64,000 nucleotides of DNA from Diogma glabrata (taxonomy: Eukaryota > Arthropoda > Insecta > Diptera > Cylindrotomidae). Position numbers and translations under genes: made by a program. Where the stretch lies: NCBI GenBank assembly GCA_963693315.1, contig OY856188.1:196062379-196126378 (forward strand). Reading direction: 5' to 3'. A model generated the notes under the pieces. That model was not told the origin of the DNA and ran no database searches. It was given only the letters and a program-made list of their open reading frames with translations. Positions 1-11,079 of this stretch are shown in pieces (position 1 is the stretch's first letter; each line of letters starts with the position of its first letter).

Positions 1-513
1 AATCGTAAGAAAAAATCCATATTGAATTGCTGACTTTTTATTTCTCAATATCATAGCTGCATATGTTTACTTTAAAATTTGTGAAAAACAAAAAAAAAAA
101 AAGCCTACTTTTTGAGATATGAGCTTTGAAGTAAACCAAGGTTTTACGCGCCGCCTAGCGGAAAAGAGAAAAGTTATTAATTTTAAACTTACTTATTTCA
201 ATTATTCAATTATTTTCCTTTTTACTTGCAAAAATATACGTAAGTCGGATGAAATTTGTGGCACCTATTCACAAAACATTGCCACCATTACCAAAAACTA
301 CGTGAAAAAGCCTCAAAATTCAACCGCGCATAACTCCGATTCAGAGTACACAAAAAATAAAAGCAGAAATTACTTTTTTCCTTTCGTCAATACCAACAAA
401 ATATCAAAATTTCAGATTTTTAAAAAATAGTTGTTTTTTTTTCGATGTACATTTTCAAAATAATAGCCCAGATTATTTATTATATTGAATTAAAAGAAAA
501 TTATACAAATAAA
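1..513. other. AT-rich upstream flank of the prefoldin gene
   Basis: This is the 5' flank of the prefoldin gene. A 103-codon open frame at 119-430 (+) has no recognisable domain and a lysine/asparagine-rich, AT-driven composition, so I do not call it a gene. The last tens of bases before the ATG at 514 are the probable 5' UTR. No convincing promoter motif was found. Confidence 0.5.
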
Positions 514-1064
514 ATGGATAGTTCAGCAATACAAAAAAATCTTCAAGAAGAATTAGATCGTTTTAAATCTGCTCAAAAAGGTATTGAGAAAATTAGGAAT
601 CTTGTGTGGGAAATGCGTGCAGATTAATCATTTTTTTTTTATAATTCACGATTTTACAAAATTCGTTCAACAACGGCAACTATTAGATGGTCAATTAAAT
701 GAAAATAAAATTGTTTTGGATGAGTTAACACTTTTAGGAGAAACCAATAAGGTTCGTGATCGAATCTATTAAACCTTGACTTACAATTTTACATTAATTC
801 ATTTTTACTTAGGTCTATAAACTGTACGGTCAAGTTCTTGTAAAACAAGATCTTGAAGAAAGTCGACAGAATGTAAATAAACGTATTGATTACATAAATA
901 AAGAATTAAAACTTTATCAGGAATCATTGATCGCATTAGAAAAGAAGCAAGACAAACATCGTGAAAATTTACAAAAACTTCAACAACAATATCAAGTTGC
1001 TGTTAGTAGGGTAGCTATGTTCGTTCTGGCGCAAAAACACGGGTTATTTCTTATGAAGGTCTAA
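514..1064 (+). CDS. Pfdn6: Prefoldin subunit 6 (beta-type), multi-exon
   Basis: Prefoldin 6 is a small coiled-coil subunit of the cytosolic hexameric co-chaperone that passes unfolded actin and tubulin to the TRiC/CCT chaperonin. Seen: exon 1 starts at ATG 514 (MDSSAIQKNLQEELDRFK). Exon 2 (about 660-751) carries QLLDGQLNENKIVLDEL, the turn between the two helices. Exon 3 (813-1061) carries VYKLYGQVLVKQDLEESR, NVNKRIDYINKEL and a C-terminal heptad-rich helix. The second intron is clean: GT at 752, AG at 811-812. The order and motifs match fly prefoldin 6, normally about 125 residues. Odd points: no AG acceptor sits in the right frame before exon 2, so the first intron is unresolved. The C-terminus also runs on past the expected end (QYQVAV...) to TAA at 1062-1064, so there may be another splice donor near 1011. 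Identity is confident; the exact gene model is not. Confidence 0.8.
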
Positions 1065-1361
1065 TTTTTGCAAAAATGGATTCCTTTGAGCTTTTTCGGG
1101 TGGGTGTCTTGGGTATATAACTCAAATTGAGGGGTTTTTATGAGCTTTGGGTGGGTATCTCGAGTAAATAATCTAAACTGTATATTAAATCTATGATTTT
1201 TGACCCTCTAGTGGTCAATAGCGCAACTTGGGTATTGTTTGGGTTCAGTTTGTTTGTATTAAATTATTTTTATTTTGTTTTTTAAAATATTTTTGTTTTG
1301 TTTTTAAATCTTCTTTTATTTTTTTTTTTTTTTTTTTTTAATTTTTTTTTTTTTTTTTTAA

Positions 1362-1428
<67 letters not shown>

Positions 1429-2099
1429 TTTTTTTTTTTTTCCAAATTAAAATTTTATAAAATGTTTAAAAACTACCATGGAACCATTTGTGTTTATAAT
1501 GTGATATAAGAAGCATTGATGAAGGTTTTCTTCCTTCATATCATCATCTTCATCAAATTTCTATTAATTAATTAATTAATTTCTAAAATAAATTTTATTT
1601 TATCAAAACTATAATATTAAGATTAATTTAACTAAAACTATAAAACAACGGTTGTTAATTACAATTATAAAGATGTGTTGAATCAGCATAGTTGGAGTAA
1701 GTAGCTGCTTACATCTATTAAACATCTCTTTAATTGTGTTTATTTTTTACCATTGGATCACAAATGCTGATACACGCAAACAGTAGCACCGGATAACGAT
1801 AACAACGTCAACATTCCTAATCTCATAAAAGAATTGAAAATCAATAGAAGAAAATTAATAATTGTCACATAGTGTGCGAATGTTGTCATAAATATCTGAT
1901 GTTAAATGATTTCCCTCATATTTTCTCAAAGATTTTCTATTTGCCATGTGTGTTAAATTTTTCCTGCAATTTTACATAGCATTCCAAAAATAAATAATTT
2001 TCGAAAAAATATTTTACTATTTCGTGCAAATATATGTATTTTTATTTATGTAAATATTACAGAATCTTACTCGTACAAACAATCTTGTATGGAATTGAG
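1065..2099. other. AT-rich intergenic DNA with a poly-T minisatellite
   Basis: About 1 kb with no coding signal. At roughly 1311-1440 there is a nearly pure T tract broken at intervals by AA, giving a simple repeat of T(11-40)AA units. A short (TTAA)n stretch lies near 1563-1582. Nothing else is recognised. Confidence 0.7.
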
Positions 2100-2195
2100 G
2101 CATAAAGTATCTTTTTTGCTTTCAAGTGATTGTTTCTCTCGGCTAACGCCTCGAGCAACAATTTCACTCTCAAGCGGAAAAGACATACTTTATGC
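2100..2195. repeat. Imperfect palindrome (foldback)
   Basis: The left arm 2100-2134 begins GCATAAAGTAT. The right arm 2157-2195 ends with its complement TACTTTATGC. The arms pair over about 35 bp with a few mismatches. The loop, CTCTCGGCTAACGCCTCGAG, is more GC-rich than the surroundings. It resembles a small foldback element or a transposon end. No function is shown. Confidence 0.6.
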
Positions 2196-2386
2196 TCTTA
2201 ATGCATAAAATAGCTATTTTAAATTTAAAAATACAATAAACCGTAGAAATCACCAATTGCTCTCTCACATTCACTGAAATTTATGATTAACAAATAAACA
2301 TAAAAATTAAAAAAATTTGTTTTTCTCCGATAGACAGCAAATATAAATTTTGCAGACTTATTTCAGTCAGCAAAGTGGCACTTTTC

Positions 2387-2426
2387 CTGCCTAGGCAGCA
2401 AAGCAAGTACTTTGCTGCCTAGGCAG
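2387..2426. repeat. Perfect 17-bp inverted repeat with 6-bp spacer
   Basis: The arm CTGCCTAGGCAGCAAAG (2387-2403) is followed by the spacer CAAGTA and the exact complement CTTTGCTGCCTAGGCAG (2410-2426). Each arm also contains the 12-bp palindrome CTGCCTAGGCAG, so the structure can form a long hairpin or a pair of cruciforms. The same GGCAGCAAA word recurs in the inverted repeat at 2594-2688, which suggests one family of elements. Confidence 0.7.
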
Positions 2427-2593
2427 CAAAATAATTAGACTTCATAGAAATAAACAGATATTGCGATTAAAAAAAGAATTTTTTTAATCGATTTTTTTTT
2501 TCATTTTTAAAAGTTTGCTTTATTTTTAAAGTAATAATTATTAAATTACATATCATTGTAATTAATCGGAGAAAAAATTATATGTTCAACTCG

Positions 2594-2688
2594 GCAGCAA
2601 GGTAGATTGACTGCCTTGGCTGAATTCCTAGCCTCGCTCGCTCGGCTATGAACTATCAGCCGCGGCAGTCAATCTACTACTTTGCTGC
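2594..2688. repeat. Imperfect inverted repeat around a GC-richer loop
   Basis: The left arm 2594-2614 reads GCAGCAAGGTAGATTGACTG in part. The right arm 2664-2688 is its complement with a 3-bp difference in length. The loop (2615-2663) holds GCCTCGCTCGCTCGGCT. Together with 2100-2195 and 2387-2426 this makes three palindromes within 600 bp, immediately upstream of the broken ORF at 2732. Confidence 0.65.
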
Positions 2689-2731
2689 CTAGTTTCATTC
2701 AGTTTTTTGATGTTATCACACGACGTCTACA

Positions 2732-3132
2732 ATGCTAGCTGATCAAAAATCTTTTTATATTACATTAACAAGTAACAGCTCTCTGGATTTTTATCCGCAT
2801 AACACACTATCAAGATTTACTGTTAAACTTCCTTATTCACTTAACTTGAAGGGTGACGATCACGCAGAATGGTATATGGGTGTATCAAAATTTGCTTGCA
2901 CCTCTATAATGAAGAAACGCGGAAAAGATCCGACTATAACGTTTATTGCAGAACGAGGTAATACTGGTGTAGAAATATTAGATATATTAAGACAGTATCC
3001 AACTTTATTTGTTGAATCCAAGCGAATAAAAATAAACTTATAAATGTTAAAACAGAGAATAATGCCATTGAATTTATTGTTAATTTTGTAGTCATTGAAC
3101 CTGAAACGATATTTAAAATTAATATAATGTAA
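2732..3132 (+). pseudogene. Broken ORF resembling a Polinton/Maverick-type element protein
   Basis: The ORF starts at ATG 2732 and runs to a stop at 3043. It reads SFYITLTSNSSLDFYPHN, TLSRFTVKLPYSLNLKG and EWYMGVSKF. This pattern (FY-[IL]-TLxSNSS..., NTLSxFxVKLP, ...W-x-GVSxF) is one I associate with uncharacterised proteins of animal Polinton/Maverick and related viral-like elements. That link rests on memory and is uncertain. After 3010 the likely continuation shifts frame (AIEFIVNFVVIEPE at about 3061-3108) and stops near 3132, so this is a remnant. No other Polinton gene (polymerase B, integrase, capsid) is visible nearby. Confidence 0.35.
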
Positions 3133-3444
3133 AAAAAATAGAGTTTATGACAAACCATTTTCATTCCTCACAAATCCTTGAGCTTCGGATAAAATTACCA
3201 AAATGGTGTTATTTAAAAATGATAATGAAAATAACCAACCAACTACTGTATCAAATTTATTGTTGATGAAAATATTTGAATGAAATTCGTTTCATAAAAA
3301 CGTCGTAAACATTGTAATGTTATTAGAAAAAATTCTGAGTTGGTTTTGACATTTATCTAAATTTGAATGCAAACAGTAGTTTTGAATGTTGTTTTTATAA
3401 TCTTACGCATGGAGTCTCTATTAGTAAAGAAAAAGAATAATTTT

Positions 3445-4174
3445 TAGGTAGATTTCATATAAAAATCTACCTATTGCAATGACCGTCATCTCGGAATTTC
3501 GGAAAAATTTTGATGCCAAACGACTATATATGTAAAGCGGAGACGGAAAAACAAAAAAAAAAAAAATTATATATATATATATATAACGATATGAGGTATA
3601 ACGGAATTTAGCGGCACTCTCACGGTCGCATTTTTCGACCTAGACCAAAAATTTTTTCTGAGCGTGTTGCGGCAAACAATCTCTTGGATAAGTTCGACAA
3701 CTGGCCATATCCGGGTACAGGTTAAGAGTCTAGAGCCTTAAAACTGTCAAAAACAAAGCGTTATAACGGCCGTTTGGGGCAAAATATGGAAACAAAATTT
3801 ATAAATATTAATTATTTGAAAATATTTCTATCATTTTTTAAAAAGCCAGCCATCTGCAATAAAAGGTTCTTTAGCTATCTGCAATAAACTGTGTGAAGTA
3901 CAACGGCATTTAGCGGCACTTTCACGGCCGCATTTTTTCACTTACGCTAAAAATATTTTCTGGGTATGTTGCGGCAAACAGTCTCCTAAATATGTTTGAC
4001 AATTGCCCATATCGGGGTACAGATTAAGTGCCTAGAGCCCAAAAACTGTATAAAATAATGTTTATTTTTAAAGTTAGTTTAATACTTCTGTTTTTAATTA
4101 GTATTTTTTATAATGTAATCTGATAAATCCGATTCTAATTGCACACATAACTGTCTGATCCCGAAATCTACCTA
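3445..4174. repeat. Small element bounded by TAGGTAGATTT inverted ends
   Basis: The left end TAGGTAGATTT (3445-3455) is matched by AAATCTACCTA at 4164-4174, and a second AATCTACCTA lies at 3464-3473. Inside are two diverged direct copies of a roughly 155-bp unit (about 3594-3752 and 3895-4050). Both contain AGCGGCACT, TCACGG, GTTGCGGCAAACA and a 'CATATC-GGGTACAG' block. A short (AT)n tract lies at about 3567-3586. It is noncoding and looks like a non-autonomous element or MITE. No target duplication was established. Confidence 0.5.
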
Positions 4175-4574
4175 TTTCTAGCGGATATACCTGCCGCTCG
4201 GACTTTTTTTTTTTAGTTTTGTTTTATTATATGTATTTAATCTTTTTAGTAATACCTGCCAAAGTAGCCAAAGAAGTTTTACTTCAACCGTGTGTAAAGA
4301 TTACACGCACTCTTTTTTTCCAACCTATCTGTTTCTTTTGGTTCAGAAAATTTCTTCAAACCATTCTATTAAGCACTTCCTTCTTTTCAATAACACAGCC
4401 ACACAAAAATTTAAGATTTAAATAAAAAATCCTATGCAGTATACACATTTTTGTAGGAAATTTAATTCTCTACATAGCAGGACCTAAACATTTTTGGTCG
4501 AAAACGTATATTTCTGATATTTCTAAAAACTTGAAATTCTTCGTAACTAGTAAAAACATAAATGGTGAAAAAGC

Positions 4575-4770
4575 AGGGCTGCAAACCAAAACCAGAAAAC
4601 CATACAAAATCAGTAAAACCAAAACCATAACCACATTGTGAAAATGGTCAAAACCGAAAACAAAACCAAAACCACGTTTTAAAAATAATCAAAACCAAAA
4701 CCAGAATCGTAACCACATTCTAAAAATCATCACACCAAAACCGAAAAATCCGATATACATGGAAAAAATC
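4575..4770. repeat. AAAACCAAAACC low-complexity tract
   Basis: This is an imperfect short tandem repeat of A(3-4)CC units with interruptions, about 190 bp long. It has no coding sense. Confidence 0.7.
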
Positions 4771-5086
4771 GATTTAAATCCTGATTGTTTGAAACAAATC
4801 AGATTTTTATGCAACCCTGCTGCAAAATGTTGGGTATCACTATCACATCACATCACCTTCACCTATCGAATCGAAAATTTATTACATATCAATTTTTGTC
4901 CAACATACCGAAATCATCGGTTTTTGTGATAAATCATCGAAAATTCGAAGATCCAAACATTTTGCTGCTGGCTGTAACTCAACGTCAGCTTTTTTCAACT
5001 ACGGAAAAATACATTTGCAAAAAAATTGTAAATAACGCAAAATTATATGCATCGGCTTAAAATGTTATAAAACAAATAGCAGTATA

Positions 5087-5227
5087 CAGATGAAATTTGT
5101 GAAGGTAGTATTAATATGGCGCTTCAAAATCAGAAAAAGATTTAAATTAATATATTATTTGCACCTATATTCAAATTTTTTGGATTTTGAAGCCCCATAT
5201 TAACACCAGCTTCAAAAATTTCATCTG
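5087..5227. repeat. Foldback with about 52-bp arms
   Basis: The left arm (5087-5140) reads CAGATGAAATTTGTGAAGG, and the block TTAATATGGCGCTTCAAAAT follows within it. The right arm (5175-5227) is the complement with roughly 80-85% identity. The spacer is about 35 bp. The total of 141 bp fits a short foldback or MITE-like element. Confidence 0.65.
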
Positions 5228-5704
5228 CAGGTTCTGCAGTCCAAATTCAATATTTTGCAATTTGCAAATCAAACTCAACATTTTGCAAATCAAATTCAAT
5301 TCAATTTTTTGTTTTGTAAAAAAATGAATTTGATTAAAATAAATTTAAATTTTTTAGTTCGTCGTTGGTATCTTTTTGATATACTAAAAGTCTTGAAAAA
5401 TCTGAGTGTGCAAAATGCGTTTTTTTAGCCGCCATCTCGAAAAAACATCAAGCATTAAAACAGTCATGTTTGGTAACAAATTATCCGGTATTTCACACTG
5501 GAAAATAATATAATAACGGTTGTTAGAAGTAAAATGTTTCGTAGCCAGGCGGTGAGATATGTGCCCTCCCAAAATTACCCAAAGTACTGAAAATTCAAAG
5601 AAGTACGTAAAATTACCCAAAGGACTGAAACAAATATCAATAATTTTCAGAGTGATACAAAATTGAAGCACTTATAGCCAGCTGCAGTAAAGTATTACGG
5701 TCGG

Positions 5705-5880
5705 ATATACCAACATTTAAATTTAAAGAACACTGTTTGTTTTGTGGTCGCTTTATTACTGACAGTGAGAAACGGCCAAACGGGTTAAATCTGGCGTTAT
5801 GTTTCAAAAAAAATGTATGAAGGCGTGTAACATCAGAAATGATTGATTCTCAGCCATTGTGGTAGTAGTGGTAGATGTAC
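5705..5880 (+). pseudogene. Remnant of a CxxC-containing repeat-borne ORF
   Basis: One frame reads DIPTFKFKEHCLFCGRFI, then LNLALCFKKN, then a stop. Resuming in a shifted frame gives CNIRND. The order 'FKxHCLFCG ... C-N-x-R-N-D' resembles the start of a Cys-rich protein I have seen repeated in arthropod genomes, but I cannot name the family. The frameshift and stops mark it as dead. Confidence 0.3.
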
Positions 5881-8394
5881 GTGTCGACGTTATGGTGTGG
5901 AATGTACTCAGATATATCGTAACTAGTAGAGATTGAACAAATAGTGCACTGAAAGAAAGTGATTTAAAAGAATCTGAAGAAGGCTATTAGATTTAACTTA
6001 CACCTTATTTAAGATGCAAGATTGATGATGTATTGATTGATTGATTGCATTTTGTGTTATAAAACGCATTTTTATTAATAAAAATATGATTTTCAACACT
6101 GCATAAGTTTTCGGTTTTTCGACCAATATTAGGCTATTTTTTAAAACCAATATCATAATCGTTTTCAGCATGAAATTTTCCGTATAATGTGATACGACGT
6201 ATAATGTCAGACGATTTATGATTTTATGGACTTTTAGTATTCAAAAAGCTACCAACAACGAACTAAAAAATTCAACCCCTGTCTTTGTGGGAATTAGTTC
6301 CACCTATCACCTATTTTTGACATACATCTACTGGACTGCATACTGCTATTTTATTATAAAATTTTTCAACCGATTGCTGTTTATAAGACCTGTTTCAAAA
6401 CGACGAAAATTGACTCTTGCACTTTTACTTCTTACAAAAAGCGCAGCGCTGCAGTGCTTTAGAAGAGTTTACTTAAAAGTGCAAGTGGTTGGGTGAAAAA
6501 TATTGTTACGTTTTTCATAACCTCCTTCGAATTGGCCTTACTCTCAATTCGATAAACGCAATTCCGAATCTCTTCCGAGTTCGATCACTGATTGGTTAGC
6601 AAAAACACCAGGTTTTAATAAGTATTCAACTCCTTAATTGTTCAACAACAACAGGAAACAATACAGCAAACAATATTCCTAGCTAGAATATTCTTTCAAC
6701 AGCTTCAGAAACTCCAACGGTTTATTGTAAAAATTTCCAGTAACACAACGTTCCAAATAATACACAAATTATTTTTCTACTTAATAACACTTATAACTTT
6801 ATTTATAATAACTAATTTAAATATCACTTTAATAATTATATCTTCACTATCGCAGGCTTAAAATAACACAAACTCTTAATCTACAACAGATAATCGCTTT
6901 TATACAATTCTGCTTAAGTTCTAGAAAATTCGAGGTATCTCTTTAGAAACCTTGAGAAAACAGTAGAATATTCGATTTCTTCACGTTATGCTGACCTGAT
7001 TCATAAAATCATTCAATTTTATTTATTTTGTCGACCCAAGTTCCAAGAACAGGACAACAACAACAACATTATTCATTTCATTCATTTGTTGTAGTATTTT
7101 GTCGATTTGATTTTCCTGGAAGTGACCGTAATCGTCTAAATTTTTCTATAATGGTCTAGATTTTTCTGTAATCGTAATAATATTTAGGACGAAGCACACA
7201 CATATGGAATGCATATATTCTATAGCAGTCGTGGATAAAACAAATAGTTACTTCTGCTTATAGAGGCAATACAAAAGTTCATAAAAAACAAGAAATTAGA
7301 CTTCTTAGTTTCGGTAAAATAAAATCAAATCAAAACTCCATCAGTCAATCAAATCAACAAACTCTAAGGAAGAAATTGAGGAAGAAAGGACAAAATATTC
7401 AGAATTTTGAAAATATTTAAAATCCTTCAACCCCAAACAAAAAAAAACTCAAATCAAGTTTAATTTAAAAATAAATCAAAATAAATTTTAAACCAAAACA
7501 AAAACAAAAACACAAAATTGTTGTACAACTTAAAAAAGCTTTTTCAATGTTTATCTATAATGTTGTTGTTGTTTGTGTCTATTATTGAAAATTATGGCAA
7601 TTTTCCAAAGATGTGTTGTTTTTATAAAGTTGTTTTCTTCGTTGCTATAATAAATCATGAAAAACAGGAGAAAAAAAATGGAAAATACGGATAAAGTAAA
7701 CCAATTAATTTTCTTTTTTTTATTTATTTATCTAAAATAATAATAAAAACCGAATTCATGTTTTATTCCATAGATAGATATAGTAGATGTGAAACGCTTT
7801 TATTATAGTTTTTACAATGCTGCTGGTGTTGTTTTTGTTGTTTTGTTGTTGCCTTAGTTATTATTACTTTCACAGAAATAATATTCTACAATTTGTTGGT
7901 CTCAATTCACATAAGTAAACTTTTAATCATGTTAAAGCATAAAAAAAGCACAAACTAAAGATGTTTTATTATTGCATACGGATGTCAGTTTTGTTCATAT
8001 TTCTTTTTAGCTTTGTCTAATTGAAGTTGAATCGAAATTGAAATTGGAATTGGAACTGTAAAACCTTGTTCAAAATTATTGTTTTGTTGTTGTTTTTCAA
8101 TAGATAGGATATCATATTTATATTATAAGTTATTATCAGGGGATTTAAAAGCTTTTATTTTATATGCACTATTCTTAACTTTTCATTTATTTGTACTACA
8201 AAATATTTAGAATAATTTCAATGATAATTGTTTAACGATAATGACAGTCATGTATTAGAATCAAGATGGGGTTTAAGTTTTGTGTAACAACATATAATTA
8301 GGTTTTGATAGATAACATGTCAAAATAGTCAAAAAGACTTTTGTACCAAGATGCTTTTTGATAAACATTGCCTCCCGATATAATTGTTTCTTTA
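5881..8394. other. AT-rich DNA, possible old LTR remnant, simple repeats
   Basis: No convincing gene is present. A 92-codon frame at 6218-6496 (+) is hydrophobic but spans a hairpin (CTTGCACTTTTA near 6415 and its complement ending near 6485), so it is probably not coding. From about 6505 (TGTTACG...) to about 7060 the sequence has the feel of a degraded solo LTR, but I found no matching second end or target duplication. CAA/GTT-rich runs appear at 7055-7100, 7500-7570 and 7820-7860. Confidence 0.4.
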
Positions 8395-11035
8395 CAATCC
8401 TCTCTCTTTCGCTCTGGCATTTACATCCCATGGAGGGATTTTGCCGTCTGTGCAATAAATTGTTCGTGTGACCTTCCTCTCGAATGTTGATAGAATTCTA
8501 CAATCGGAGAAAGTCAGTGTCCAGTTTTCACTTCGAAATGTAAGCACAGGTTGGATTAATGCTTTGTAAAGTGTGAGTTTACACGACCGCGTAAGATGTT
8601 TTGAGTATGCGTAAAAACTCTGTATGCGGCATTTGACGATGTTATTACAAACCCGAGGTATTTGAAGTTTTCTACGAGTTCTACTTCATAGTCCTTCATA
8701 GTCGCCAGCATTCAGATTGCCGAGCGGTATGTTCCTGGATGTTGTTAGAAGTTTAGTCTTATCGGTGTTGATGCATAATCCAAGTCGTTTAGCATTTCTT
8801 TCAAGCTGAGAACGACTATCCTTAATATCGCTTGAACGACTATCCTTAATATCGTCCGAGAAGCGCAATTCATCTGCATAGCCATGAATTTGACTAGATT
8901 TGTTATATATGCAGTTTTGTGTCTCAATTCGGCTTTTTCTTATCGCGTACTCAAGCGCCAAATTAAATAGTACGGGCGCGAGTGCATCACCTTGTCGAAC
9001 ACCTGATGTTATATCAAAGGAGTCAGAAGCTTACCCTTCGATTACTATTCTACAATTTGATCCCGATGTTGTGAGTTTTCACAGAGGAACAAGTTCCCCT
9101 GGGATACTAAGGCATATGCGTGCGGACCAGAGGTTGTCGCCGATGATGCTATCATATGCTTGCTTGAAATAAATGTAGAGCTGGTGAATGCTGATGTTGT
9201 ACTCCCAACATTTTTCAAGAATCATCCTTAATGTAAAACCACACCTCAATGAAAACCACACTGATAGTCACCGATGATAGATTCGGCGAACGGGATAAGT
9301 TGAGCAAGTGCGACATTAGCTATTGTATTTTATATGCAGTGTTCAACAGTGCGATGCCACGATATTTCTCACACTTTAGGCGGTCACCTTTCTTATGTAG
9401 CGGAACAATGATAGCAGTTTTCCATTCTGCAAGTAGTTCATTTTAGTCCCAGATTGCAAGAATCAGATCGTATATACGTGAGACCAGAGCTGCTCCTCCA
9501 TTTTTAAATAGTTCTTCAGGGATTTCATCGTTACCTGGTGATTTACCATATTTTAATTTTTTGATGGCAGCTTCCACTTCTTCTATTGTTGGGTAAGGGA
9601 CAAAAATCTCTTCACTTGACGGAAGCAATTGCTCGAATAGGTTTTGCAAGTGGAATCGCCATACAGCCAGCACATCACGTTTATTTGTTGTAAACTTGTT
9701 GTTTCCATTTTTCATGGCTGTGGATCTTGAGTGGAAATCTTTTGTCAGATTCCGCGCAATGGCAAAGCATTCTTTCAAATTTCCATTAGCTGCATGGTTG
9801 TTTGATGTTTTTGACATAGCTCTTCAGGTTTCTTTTTACGTAGGAGTTTTGCTGAGGCTTTTCTGGTGCATAGATAATCAGTTTGGGAGCTTCGGGTGTT
9901 CTTTGTTAACCATTGTCCTCGCAGTTTTTGTTTGTGCTCAGCGCTTTTGCGGCACTCGTCAAACGTTATCAAACCATTCGTTATGTGATTTCGGTGGTCG
10001 TTTTCCGATTGTAGTTTGTGTCGTGGATATAATGGTTGATTAAAGCGTTTGTCATTCTTCTTGTATGTTTAATGGCATCTTAGATGGGATGTCATGCACT
10101 TCTATGCTTTGTGTTTCTATATCCTGATACCTATTCAGCGTTTCCGGATGTTTAAATGCTTCGACATTTCAGCGTACGGTCTCTTTGGCTTGTCTATTAA
10201 ATGTAGATGACAACTTGCACTTGTTCTTAAAGATGACAAGCATATGATCGGTGTCCATATCAGCACCTCTATATGATCGAAAGTGAGTTACACTTGTAGA
10301 GTGTCTCTTAGAAATTATGACATGATCGATTTGATTTTCAGTTCTTCCATCGTTTGATTTCCACGTTACATTGTGGAATCTCTTATGAGGAAAGAAAGTG
10401 CTAGAAATTACTAGATCATACATCACAGCCAGTTCAGCTGCGCGAAAGCCGTAATTGTTGCTGGTGTGATGCAAGCTGTTAGGGCCGATATGTGTTTTAA
10501 GTTCACCTACCACCTTATTGATGACTTCTTCGAGTTCTAGAAAGAAAAGGTCTTTAATGTCATCTGCTTTGTCTTCAGTAGGTGCATGAACATTGATGAT
10601 CGTTAAGTTAAATTTTTGTGTGCGGATTCTCATTATGCATATCCGCATATTAATTGGGCAAGTCGATAACATGTTGATTCACGCGACGATGTATGGGAAA
10701 GCCAACTCCAAATTCTCCTCCGTTTTGATGACCGCAATAGTAGAGAATGTATCCTTTTTTTGTTTGTGGATTCCACTACCTGGCCATCTTAGTTCTTGTA
10801 ATGCCACTATATCTAGTGGATAGCTATCGATTTGGTTTGTAAGTTTTAGTAGATCTCCTGGTCTTCTAAGGCTTAGCACGTTCCATGTTCCCATTTTTAA
10901 ATCGTAGTTCGGGTACAGTTTCAGAGGTCGTTCTTGAAATGAGTTCGAGATAATCCGAGGTCCATGTACAGAATTCATGACAAATAATTTTTTACGGAAA
11001 TGGGGTGGTAGCCATTCGCCCAACTCAAATCTTCA
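8395..11035 (-). pseudogene. RTE-type LINE (endonuclease + reverse transcriptase), decayed
   Basis: Read on the minus strand. The endonuclease starts near 11023 with MGTWNVLSLRRPGDLLKL and DIVALQELRWPGSG, the typical N-terminus of RTE-group proteins. It continues with INVHAPTEDK, NQIDHVIISKR and DTDHMLV (10672-10169). The RT follows: AAIKKLKYGKSPGNDEIP (about 9550), a region with the sense of '[15 protein letters not shown]' (about 9400), LRMILEKCWEYNISIHQLYI (about 9190), then FKQAYDSI, the primer-grip region and YADEL (about 8880). The C-terminus fades out near 8400. The normal element encodes one protein of about 1000 residues. Here the frame changes at least five times. The motif-A aspartate is replaced (IYFKQAYD instead of the usual IDFKQAYD), and the second motif-C aspartate is changed (YADE). 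It is therefore inactive. Confidence 0.85.
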
Positions 11036-11079
11036 TGAATAGGTTCGTTCTGTATCTTAAGGTCACCAGAAACAACCGT

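Noticed and set aside
6218..6496. 92-codon hydrophobic frame as a membrane protein gene
   Set aside because: It spans a hairpin and has AT-driven composition; no homology recognised and no splice context.
9696..10043. 115-codon plus-strand hydrophobic frame
   Set aside because: It is antisense to the RTE endonuclease/RT junction on the minus strand.
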